From Dothistroma septosporum (lineage: Eukaryota; Ascomycota; Dothideomycetes; Mycosphaerellales; Mycosphaerellaceae), in assembly GCA_002236755.2 (NCBI GenBank), contig NBZP02000033.1:1364262-1428261 (forward strand): 64,000 nt of DNA, in the 5' to 3' direction. A model generated the notes under the pieces. It did no database searches. It had not been told where the DNA came from and worked only from the letters and a program-made list of their open reading frames with translations. This document shows positions 1-9,127 of this stretch, piece after piece. The translations under genes and the position numbers were made by a program. Position 1 is the stretch's first letter; each line of letters begins with the position of its first letter.

Positions 1-503
1 TTCTCCCAGGTCCCCCAGACTGGCAGTTCCGCAGCACTGACGCGAATGGTTCGGACACGGATAGTCTCCGGAAGCAGAGCTTTGACGAAACCTTGGGCCG
101 CCCCTCCAGCGCCCGACCACCTAGTAGTAATCTGGCTAGCAGCGTGAGCTTGAATACCTCGTCGCCTTCGGCCTCGGTCAGCGAGCCCAGATTTTCGGAG
201 GAGGCACCGCTTGACGAGACCACGTATTGGAGCAATGTCAACGAGCAGAATACTCCACATCCGACACCGCGCCCTCTACCTCGTGCTCTACACAACGCGG
301 CCAACAGTGATGCGGAAGGGAGCCGTCGTCACGCGGCTTCCATTACTAGGCATCTGTCCGGTTTTAGTGAACGACTCCGGCAGCGACAGACTACGAATGG
401 CAGCCATGCGGCGGAGAACTCAGTGGAGGACAACGAGGACACGAAAAGGAAGAGTAAACTTCTGCTTGGACCACAGAAGCTCTTGGGTCGTTTCAGAGAT
501 TGA
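1..503 (+). CDS. 3' end of unrecognised Ser-rich protein (partial)
   Basis: An open frame runs from base 3 without a stop to TGA at 501-503, so this is the C-terminal part (about 166 residues) of a gene starting left of the window. The visible protein is rich in Ser, Pro, Asn and Arg, with no recognised domain. It ends in a basic stretch (KRKSKLLLGPQKLLGRFRD). The composition suggests a disordered regulatory tail. I do not recognise the family. The first Met-like codon at 93 is only an internal TTG and should not be taken as the start. Confidence 0.55.
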   Translation, partial: LPGPPDWQFRSTDANGSDTDSLRKQSFDETLGRPSSARPPSSNLASSVSLNTSSPSASVSEPRFSEEAPLDETTYWSNVNEQNTPHPTPRPLPRALHNAANSDAEGSRRHAASITRHLSGFSERLRQRQTTNGSHAAENSVEDNEDTKRKSKLLLGPQKLLGRFRD

Positions 504-1359
504 GATGCATTGGTGGAAGCAACTTCTGTTTTCTCCATGTGTTGACTGCATTGCATGGCATCGGGGATGCGGCATAGAGATTCGTGATACCCTCGGGGCA
601 GAGTTTTCAATTTCGAGTAGGGTGGGACTACAGGACATTTGTCAAAGAGGGAGAGAGAGAGATGTACACAGGCAGGCACTTCATTCAGCTACATGTACCT
701 GGGTCGATTGTGTGACGGGACGGCTGCTGAGGATAGGTCTTCATTACTTTACAGCTTCGAAGTTTGTACATACTTTGATGTATGGTGTGTGTTAATGGCC
801 CCTTCCTGCGTTTACATGCCATTTCTTGGAGGCTGCGGTCGCTTTCGAATAGTGTGAGGTTCAAGAAAGAGGTTGAGGTTGCTCGAGCTGGTGATTCGGC
901 GTCAAGACTCCCGTGGCGAATTAGAGTCGGGAGTGAAGTAGCATCCATACTTGCGCTCTGCATTTCGGTCCGCGGTCCGCGGTTTGGCACAGGTTTGGTC
1001 GTATGCACCGTACTGCTGCCAGTGTCAGGCTGGTGAAGACTGGTCGCCGCGTGTAAACGTCTTTCAGTACTTTTGTCGAGCTTGGCTGGTCGAGTGTGCG
1101 CAAGAGCAATGCTTGGAGATAGGGTACTGGCAACGATATCGTGGCGACCTGGACAAGTCTGGGTATGAGAAGACATCCTTCAAACCCCCGGATCAGTGCA
1201 TTGGAAGACCCGGGAGCGCTTCTGGCCCAGCATCATTTCCTCGAGTATCGTCAAGAGTGCCACCGTCGTGAAGTCGTACCAAATCAGCGTCCGAACATGA
1301 GACCAAGTAGTACAGTCCCCGAACGACTTTCAGCGGAGCAGCAGATGGTCCATAATCGT
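504..1359. other. Intergenic, convergent 3' flanks
   Basis: 856 bases between the stop of the left-edge gene and the stop of MOD5, which converge here. It holds a short GA run near 648-661. I see no coding similarity; the ORFs on both strands are short and lack fungal codon-usage character. Confidence 0.5.
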
Positions 1360-2782
1360 TCAACCCGGCGCTTTTGGTGTCTGTTCAGCCTGATGCAACT
1401 TCGCATTGAGCTTCTTATGTGCTTTACTCCTGGTGTGTGCTTGCCACTGCTCAGGTGTAACACAAGTCACATTGCACGCTGAGCAATGCTGCTTTGCCCA
1501 CTTCTCTGGCTTCGTAGCGAAATCGTATTCGCGCGTGGGCTGGAGCAATTCTTCTGCTGCTGATGAAAAAGAGGCAGGTTGTGGCAGCTGTTCGCCTCGC
1601 AGAAAGCGCACGGCCAGATTTGTCGCTGGCTCGATGACATTGTCGTTGAAGCGGCTGACGTCGGAGCCGTCGAGAAGATACAGACTGCCGCTCGCTGCAG
1701 AATCTGCGAGCGCATTGACAAGCTTGATGCGAATCCAGCGGACTTGCCGCTTGGCGTATTGGCGAGTAGCAACCTGCATTCTTTCGATACTTTCGGCCTT
1801 CATCTTCTCAAGTTGTACTGGATCGACAGAGGGTTCTCCCTGTGCACGAGTGAAGTCTTCGAATTCTTTGTAACCAATGCTGACCCATATACCGCGAGAT
1901 TTGTCCACTGGGCCGCCACATTCAGGCTGCTTCGTTGCGATTGTGCTCAGAGACTCAATCTCCTGCAAAAGTCCACGATCGAGCATCTTCTCTACACGGT
2001 CGTTCAGCCTCGTGCGTAACGTGTTGGCTTCCGCGTGCACCCAGAGCAGCAGTGTCGGGAATCGCATGCCACCTCCCCGTGATTGACTGTCGTGCTGACC
2101 GTCCTCCTTCGCCGCGCGTTGATCCGCGTAGATGTCCGACGCGCGTCTGCCTGTCTGAAGGTATATCTCGAGACTCCTCTGTATCTTGCGCCTGTCGTTG
2201 GGATGCCATCGATCTGCCATGACCGGGTCCACCTTCCTCAACTCCTCCGACAAGACATGCGTCGACTCTCGCAGGATAGGCCATTTCACCGACGTGTCGG
2301 CCGCGAAGCCAGACGTCCGCTCCGTCTCGTCTTCCGCGAGTCGGTCGCGGAACAGCAAGCTCTGAGTGTAGTAGTGCGTACCTCCAACCAGGATGGGCAG
2401 TCGACCTCTCGACCTGATCTCTTCGATCGTCTTCAGTGCCTCGCGCACGAACGTACTCACCACCCATGTCTGCTCATGCAGCCCTATCGTACCCAACAGG
2501 TGATGTGGTATCCCCTGCTGCTCTTGCGGAGCAATCTTGTTCGTGATGATCGGTAGGCCTGCGTACAGCTGCATCGCGTCTCCGTTGATGATCTCGCCGT
2601 TGCATCGCCGTGCAACCTCAACCGCCAGCTGCCTGCGGTGGTCAGCATCGTGTCTGCCGCGCGCTGTCTGAACTGCATCGTACTTCAGATTTGCCAGTGC
2701 CTGTTGCGCCAACAACGACGACCAGCGGCTTGCGTGGAGGTGTCCGGGCCATGGTGGCAAACGTGCGGCTCAAGCTCAGCAT
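1360..2782 (-). CDS. MOD5: tRNA dimethylallyltransferase (i6A37)
   Basis: Transfers a dimethylallyl group to A37 of tRNAs reading UNN codons, in cytosol/nucleus and mitochondria. Exons 2782-2684 and 2628-1360 are joined over a 55-nt GTACGA...GCAG intron; product about 455 aa. The P-loop GATGTGKS lies at residues 25-32 and the intron falls right after it. Family blocks follow: NGDAMQLYAGLPIITNK, HHLLG, LVGGTHYY. The C-terminus carries a matrin-type zinc finger C-x2-C-x12-H-x5-H, as in eukaryotic MOD5/TRIT1. Two in-frame ATGs are available: 2782 gives a basic, Ser/Leu-rich leader suited to mitochondrial import, and 2752 (ten codons later, in a full GCCACCATGG context) would give a cytosolic form. 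This parallels yeast MOD5, where two starts give two isoforms. It is divergent from CAF16. Confidence 0.92.
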
Positions 2783-3113
2783 TCGCAATATGAACAGTTC
2801 ACGTTCACCAATGTCGATGCATTCGACCTGCCCGCCCTTGGGCTGGTTGCATACATGTAGCTTTACTAGCGTATTCGCAGACGAACCAAGATTGTACCTA
2901 GTAATCGCCGAGCACGGCACGATCTTCGGTCGATGACGATCTCGTCATTATCGGCGAACATATTCAGAGTTTCTGGCTCATGCCTCACATGAACAAAGCA
3001 ACGCCCTGCCCACATCCCCTCATTTCCGCAAGGTATAGGTATAGATAACCGCGAGGGACATCAGCACGCCACAGGAAACCTCCTACCACTCCATCCTCGA
3101 TCCCAACGCCAAC
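2783..3113. promoter_or_regulatory. Shared upstream region MOD5 / CAF16
   Basis: 331 bases lie between the divergent starts of MOD5 and CAF16 and must hold both promoters and 5' leaders. A GGTATAGATAA stretch near 3040 is the only TATA-like sequence I noticed. No other motif can be defended by eye. Confidence 0.4.
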
Positions 3114-4019
3114 ATGGCTCCCGTAGCACCAAAGAGTGCCCCTTCAATCAAAACCAAAGATCTTTCTTACGCCTTTCCCGACGGCAGCACCGGTCTCCAG
3201 AATATCAACCTCGACCTCCCCGGCGGCGCCCGCTGTCTCCTCATAGGCGGTAAGACCCACCCAATATTCCCGACTCTCTCATACACGAAATGCTAAATCC
3301 TCAGAGCAAATGGCGCGGGCAAGACGACTCTCCTCCGCCTCGTCTCCGGCAAACGCATGGCTCCGGCCGGCACCGTGAGCGTCGCGGACATTGATCCTTT
3401 CAGCACTGGCCTCGAAGGCGTGACGTACCTGGGTCTGGAATGGGTGCTGAATCCCATTGTCCGTAGCGACATTGGTGTCCCCGAGTTGCTCAAGTCTGTG
3501 GGTGGAGACCATTATCCTGAGCGTCGCGATGAGCTGGTCCGGATTCTGGATGTGGATATGTCGTGGCATCTGCATGCTGTGTCTGATGGTGAGAGGCGGA
3601 GGGTTCAGCTCTGTATGGGTTTACTGAGGCCGTGGACTGTGTTGCTTCTGGACGAGATTACAGTTGACTTGGACCTGTTGTCTCGACACAACTTTCTGCA
3701 GTTCCTAAAGCGGGAGACCGAGACGAGGGATTGCACGATCCTGTACGCCACCCACATATTGGACAATCTGGCGCAGTGGCCGACTCATTTGGTGCACATG
3801 TCGCTGGGCAAGGTGAAGAAATGGGGACCGATCGATACCTTTGAAGTGCCGAGGACTGATGGCGGTGAGGAAGGGAACAGTAGACTGGGGCAGTTGGTCA
3901 TGAGTTGGTTGAAGGAGGACTTGGCTGAGAGAGGACCGAGGAATGCGCGCAAGGCGGAGGGTTTGAGCTATCAGAGTCATGAGGGCAAGGGAGGGTATGG
4001 TCAAGAGCAGAAGAAGTGA
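3114..4019 (+). CDS. CAF16: ABC-type ATPase, CAF16 family
   Basis: A soluble single-domain ABC ATPase; in yeast CAF16 associates with the CCR4-NOT complex. Exons 3114-3249 and 3307-4019, with a 57-nt intron that splits the Walker A motif; splicing restores GANGAGKTTLLR. Product 282 aa, near the yeast length. Also visible: ABC signature SDGERRRVQLCMGLL, Walker B VLLLDEITVDLD and the switch-histidine loop ATHILD. There are no membrane spans. The acceptor is AGAG at 3303-3306; the earlier CAG would break the frame. The C-terminal 50 residues are charged and Gly/Lys-rich. Family assignment is firm; the exact role in this fungus is inferred. Confidence 0.88.
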
Positions 4020-4416
4020 GGGCAGTGCGGAGCGCATGGTTTAAGGAAGTCCAGTTGCGCTCAACCAGCAACTGGAGCTTACAGTAGATGTTGCATCACT
4101 GCAGTATTAGCGAGGCGTTCAACAACTAGACGTAGGTAATGTATCCTAGCACCGTTCGGATACTTCTTACAGCATGATGTGACACTGTCATATCGGGCTT
4201 GTCGGCTTGTTGAGCAGATGAATCAGGCCTGGAGCAATTCAGGAACAACTCGTGCTGCCGAGTATCTACTAGGCGTTCATGATTCATGATCTGATGCTAT
4301 TGAATACGCAAACGCCCGCTAACCAAGTAACGCACCGCCCATACCGTAAGCCACTCCAAGGTGTTCCAGACTCGGCGACAATCGTGGCGTATTTGCAACG
4401 ACAGTATTCAGCTCCT
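4020..4416. other. Intergenic, convergent 3' flanks
   Basis: 397 bases between CAF16 and the convergent glycine-zipper gene. I see no coding or repeat structure beyond normal 3' UTR-like sequence. Confidence 0.4.
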
Positions 4417-5031
4417 CTACCATTTGCCGCCGTACGAGCTTCCACCTTGTGGCTTGTTATGATGTTCCTTGAACTTGTCCTCGCCCTTGGAGCCGAGGAA
4501 GGCACCGGCGAGCGCTCCGATGATTCCATGGCCTGCCTTGTGGCCAAGGAGACCGCCTCCTATGCCGCCAGCCACGGCACCCATGAAGCCCCTCTCGCCT
4601 TCTTGTGGGTTGTTGGGATCAGCTGGATCTCTTGTGTAGCCGTATGGGTTGGACGGGTCGGAGCCATTGGGTGGCTGGTGCTGCTGTCCATACTGATGCT
4701 GGGGCTGTTGCTGGTCGTAGCCACCATAGCCTTGTTGCTGATATTGTGGCTGGCCTCCATGTTGGAAGCCGCCCTGCTGTGGCGGGTACCCGCCGGCGAC
4801 CTGTTGCTGACCACCTGTGTAGTCTGGGGCTGGGGGAGCGCCATACGGCTGCTGGAAATTGCCTTGCTGCTGGTATCCTCCTCCGTAGCCCTGGTGCTGA
4901 TATCCTTGACCTTGAGGTGGATAGTTGGAATCGTAATTCCCATACTGCTGCTGACCGTTGTAGTTCTGGCCGCCGTAGTTTTGGCCGCCGTAGTTCTGCT
5001 GGCCGTAGCTGTTGTCGTAGGGGCCAGACAT
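4417..5031 (-). CDS. Prion-like Gln/Gly/Tyr-rich protein with glycine zipper
   Basis: 204 aa, one exon. Residues 1-130 are a low-complexity Q/G/Y/P domain starting with near-perfect NYGGQ-type repeats and many YGG/QQQ units, like prion-like or phase-separating segments. Residues about 147-178 form a glycine zipper (GAVAGGIGGGLLGHKAGHGIIGALAGAFLGS), a pattern of small residues that usually packs as paired membrane helices in 2TM glycine-zipper proteins. A charged EDKFKEHHNK stretch and a Gly-rich end follow. Localisation and function are unknown. The strand opposite has a long open frame (4279-5046) caused by the repeats; it is not a gene. Confidence 0.78.
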   Translation of the reverse strand: MSGPYDNSYGQQNYGGQNYGGQNYNGQQQYGNYDSNYPPQGQGYQHQGYGGGYQQQGNFQQPYGAPPAPDYTGGQQQVAGGYPPQQGGFQHGGQPQYQQQGYGGYDQQQPQHQYGQQHQPPNGSDPSNPYGYTRDPADPNNPQEGERGFMGAVAGGIGGGLLGHKAGHGIIGALAGAFLGSKGEDKFKEHHNKPQGGSSYGGKW

Positions 5032-6360
5032 TGTGTGTTTTGGTGACCTGAGGTTCAGGTGGGTCTGATTTCGCTAGAAGTGTTGGTGAGTCTGTATGTT
5101 GAGTTCCAGTCAGGTGTGTGAAGCAAGGACGATGGTGAAGAAGATATAGTTCAGGCGATCATATGAGGCCGGGATGGTCAGCCGAGTTTGACAAAGGTAC
5201 GACCCCTCGGCAGCTGAACGACTACTCAGCCTCTCGCGCGGACATCGAGCAGTGCCTCCCGCACTGTCGTCATTGCCTGGAAGCGCCGTGATGTTCCGCG
5301 TAAGTACCATGACAGGCAACTCTGTGCCGGCCACTGCACCGCTACTGACAACGTTCCCTATCTTTGATTTTCATCAGTCACTTGTGCTGGACTGCGAATT
5401 GGTGGAGTGCACACAGGTGGCCACACGTTTGGGTGGGAGAGGATCGTACGGCAGCCAACGAACGAGCTTTGTCGCGGTGGGTGGGAGGGAGGGGAAGCGC
5501 AAGCGAGACCGAGAGAAGTCGTGGCAAAGGAATCACCGCGCGTGTAGAACTAGAACCTACAGGTGTGTACACGTGATGCGGCCGCGAACGTACTCTCAAA
5601 GCCATGGCGACTTCGCCACCAGCGCTGAGCTGATGGAGCAGCCGAGCATCCGACTTACATTATTGCACTTCTTGCGCTGCACTGTCCTGCTAAGGTACGT
5701 TGTGCTGTACCTGCGCCTCGAGCACATGGTCGCACCATCAGTCATCAACGGCATTCTCCTGTGCTCAGTCCCGCCTGCTGATCATGTCATACTGCGCATA
5801 TCGTGGCCATGCGCACATGATGTGCAGAGTAACGTCTGATCCATTGTCACCGATCGCGTTGCCCTTTCCGCCTTGTTGCTCTCGTCGCCGAGGCTGCAAT
5901 CTGCGGAGAGAATTGCTCCAAGGAACACGTGTACTCGCATATCGCCCCATGTCGACCAATATAGCAAGGTCCACTCCGGCGAGGAACGTCGACCGCTGCC
6001 ACATCGCGCGACTGACGGGCCTGCTGTCATAACGATAATAACAATAATAGTCGTCGGTATGCAGGATACGTCGGTCGCATGGCTTGCAGACGCTCTCGGC
6101 AGAGCGAAGCACCAACACGACATGAAACACTCCGCCTTCACCGCTCGTCGCCGACGCCGACGCCAATGCCAACGACAACACGCACCAACAACAGCACCAA
6201 CCTTCTGCCCCATATGCGAAGGCGAGCGACTTGGGATGCCCTTGTTGATCAGCGGCGCTCCCGCTGTCACCGGCTGTGGCAACTGCTGCTGGCCTCCCAC
6301 GCGCGACTGATGAGCATGAGCTCTTGGGCGGTCTCTCTTGCCATCTGCACCAGCTTGGCC

Positions 6361-6412
6361 CTGCCCGCCCCGCCCTGCCCCGCTCCGCTCCGCCCCGCCC
6401 CTTCCCTCTGCC
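6361..6412. repeat. C-rich low-complexity tract
   Basis: A run of CCCGCCCC/CCGCT units, almost purely C, G and T on the plus strand. On the minus strand it is G-rich, with repeated G3-G4 runs that could form a G-quadruplex. Confidence 0.7.
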
Positions 6413-6433
6413 GGTGGAGCGGCCTAGGTATGC

Positions 6434-6473
6434 TGTGTGCTTGTGTGCTTGTGTGCTTGTGTGCTTGTGTGCT
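6434..6473. repeat. Octamer minisatellite (TGTGTGCT)x5
   Basis: Five exact head-to-tail copies of TGTGTGCT, followed by a partial copy. This is slippage-prone DNA in an intergenic gap. Confidence 0.9.
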
Positions 6474-7141
6474 GTGTGCCGCGTGCATGCACTGTGCAGC
6501 AGGCCATGCAGGCCTCCGGTGGTGGTGATCTGCTGATGAGGACGAGCCGGAGGTGATCTGGGAAGACCCGGTAAGGCGTTTCATCAAGAGTGTTACTAAA
6601 CACACCGTCTGCCCGGTGGCTCACGCACGCGGGCCCCAGCCTGAGCCTCGCTCGCTTAGCAAGCCCGCTGGCCTCGCTCGGCCCTGCAGCAGCGACTCCA
6701 ACGCCTCCCCCACGCCTCATCCTGGCCTGGGCTGGCTTCTGGTACGTTTGGAGGTCAGGATCATGCCCGCAACAAGCTCATTTGGATGGCCTTGCACGGC
6801 AGCTACACCAAACGCACGCGAAGACTTCCCTGCCCTCGCCCACTGTGTTGCTTCCGACAATGTCAGACACTTTTCTGGCTGCCGCCGTCTGCCACAGTCC
6901 TGGGACAGCTTGAATTCTGCGCACCCGCTGGATCGGAGTGTGACGAACGTTGAACATTTCACATATCAGCACGACACAGAGCGTTCGCTCCATTCTTGCT
7001 GTTCCCTACGCTTGCTGCTGGACCTCTGCGTCGACAAACCGCCCCGCGATCTGGCCGCTAATCGACTCTTCAACGTCCGGAAAGCTTATTGTCACCTTCA
7101 CGAGACTTCAGACGACCGGTTCGTTGCTCACCAATCCGCTG

Positions 7142-8392
7142 ATGGCTGGCTTCGACGACCAACCTGCGTCTGGCTTCTCGACGTCGACGGTAGCCTTCGT
7201 GCCGGCCACTGCGACCTTTGCGGCCACCCCGACTTCTAGCTCGTCGACTGCGAGCACGACTCCATTGTATGGCACAACGTCCGCTGGACAGCAACCCAAC
7301 AACGAGTACTCGTCTGGACTGTCTAGCAGCGCTAGAAAGGTCGTCATATGCACAACAACCATAGGTATGTCCACAGTGACGATTACTGAGCATCGCTAAC
7401 ATGATTCAGGAGGTACTTTGATTCTAGCTCTACTCATATATGCACTGTGGCGCAAGCGGAGGGGCGTTTCATACTCCGAAATAGTCCGTTTTCGGCCACA
7501 GTCCGACCCGGACATGACTGGTCCTAATCCGTTGAACGAGCGTCTCACGGCATTGCCCATTTACCGCCACAAGCGCTTCTCGGTGAGGTCTTCCAGACAT
7601 TCGATGACTGGTGCCCCGAGGCCACCGACAAAGAAAGCGTCGAATCGATCGTTGCTGGAGAAGAACTTTCGTTCGCAGACACCAGAACCCTTGGTATCCC
7701 CAAGACCACAGACAGCAAAATCCAGCAAGGCTCTTCGCAAGAAAAGCTCACGAGGATTCACGAACGCCACGCCACCACAGCTCTTTTTAAGTGAACCAGA
7801 AAAGGCGCGCACAGGTCGTCCGAGCGAGGACTTGCCCGTCATGGGTCACTTCATCCACTCCAAGACTTCATACTCCAATATGAAGCATGGCGATCGCCCA
7901 TCGACCGGACCGAACCCAACTTCGCTCGAACCCGATCAGCGTCCCCACCTCCACCTCGAGAAGCCCGACTCCCCCGACCGCTGGAGCTGGACCAATTCCC
8001 AAGCACCACCCACGCCACGCATAATACCACCAGGCCGCCTCTCCTTCTCCGCGCGTAGCATCCGTTCCATATCATCGTGGGTGACGACCGGCAGCAAGAA
8101 AAGGGATGAAGAGCCGCCGAAGATGCCTTCGCTACTCAGACCTACACCCAAACGGCAAAGGTCACGGCAAGGACTCTTGAAGAACCAGGCTGTGCAGCCT
8201 ATTTTGGCACCGCCGCCCGCGAGGACTCGGCTTTCGAAACATCCGGGCGGAGGCCGACATGGACGGGTCGGGAGTTTATCTTCGATTTTCAAACCTAATC
8301 CGGATTTTTTAATCCCTGCGTCGCTGAGTCCGAGGGGGGAAGAGCCGCAGGCCGGAACGCCGGGCAGTATTGAAATGGCGCAGGAGCCGTGA
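7142..8392 (+). CDS. Single-pass membrane protein with Ser/Thr-rich ectodomain
   Basis: Exons 7142-7364 and 7410-8392, 45-nt GTATGT...TTCAG intron with a GCTAAC branch site; product 401 aa. Residues 1-65 are Ser/Thr/Ala-rich and would be heavily O-glycosylated if outside. Residues about 67-87 form one transmembrane helix (joined across the intron), followed at once by WRKRRG, a stop-transfer basic cluster implying a cytosolic C-terminus. The tail of about 310 residues is basic and rich in Pro/Ser/Arg. There is no cleavable signal peptide, so it would insert as a signal-anchor protein. The layout recalls fungal wall-stress sensors or septal/cortical anchors, but no family domain (for example WSC) is present. 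Function unknown. Confidence 0.7.
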
Positions 8393-9127
8393 GAAGAGTA
8401 ATACGCGCATGATGATTGGGGGGGGGGGGCCGAAACGACGCTTCTGGACTTGAATACACGGACCTTGAGAAGAACGGAAAAATCCATCAGACGCAGGAAG
8501 TCTGATTGGCGCGGAGCGAGGACACGTGGTTCGCACGGCACGACTTTTGTGAACACTTGTAGTTGTTGAGATACCCACTGTCAAGCGTATCAGCGTTCTA
8601 CAGCGAGGAGGAACGCTGTCTTGAAGCAAATACATGTGACATAGAAATGAGACATGACTTTGAATTGGAGATCACCTTGTACAACAATTGTAGGGGGGGG
8701 GGTGGCGGGTCCCAATCGGACTTACTGGTGCACAGGGGCGTTCCATCTTGGCCGTAGAGCTTTCTACGGACGTGTGAGAAGCAGCGCGGCGCATCCCTCG
8801 AAGATCACAAGTCACGAATCGTTCAAGGATTGCTCTAGCAATGATTCAACACGTGCAATCCAACGGCGACGAACCATGCCACTGACCGCGGGCGTTTGGA
8901 GGAGAAAATTGTTTGCAGCACACTTTTTTCATCTCGCAGGTCACTGTCTGATTTCTTTTTACCTTCGGCTTCTACTACCAGAGCTGCACTACTTGCAGGA
9001 TATTCTGTCCCGTAGTCAGGTAGTTTCCATCGCTCCGTCATGGCAACCAGGCGTCAATCCGTCCGAGGTCATATGCCTGTTGGCAATCATGCACTCGTAA
9101 GACAGCCGTGACTTGAGCTCAATACGT
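8393..9127. other. Intergenic with two poly-G runs
   Basis: 735 bases between convergent genes. G runs lie at 8418-8429 (12 G) and 8693-8702 (10 G), both prone to length error in sequencing. No gene seen. Confidence 0.5.

Larger units (their letters stand above)
5032..7141. other. Gene-poor 2.1 kb with C-rich tract and short tandem repeats
   Basis: No supported gene. It holds a C-rich block (6361-6412), a five-copy 8-bp repeat (6434-6473), and a short TAA-like run near 6030-6050. The many ORFs on both strands resemble no family and lack convincing splice structure. It separates the divergent glycine-zipper and membrane-protein genes, so both promoters lie here. Confidence 0.5.

Noticed and set aside
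1406..2556. Several plus-strand ORFs over MOD5
   Set aside because: Shadows of the MOD5 exon, which has clear family motifs on the minus strand.
4279..5046. Long plus-strand ORF (255 codons) with hydrophobic translation
   Set aside because: It is the antisense of the Gln/Gly/Tyr repeats of the glycine-zipper gene; CAG/GGC repeats read as Leu/Val/Ala on the other strand.
5252..6536. Cluster of overlapping ORFs in the 2.1-kb gap
   Set aside because: All lack similarity and splice structure; their length follows from high GC.
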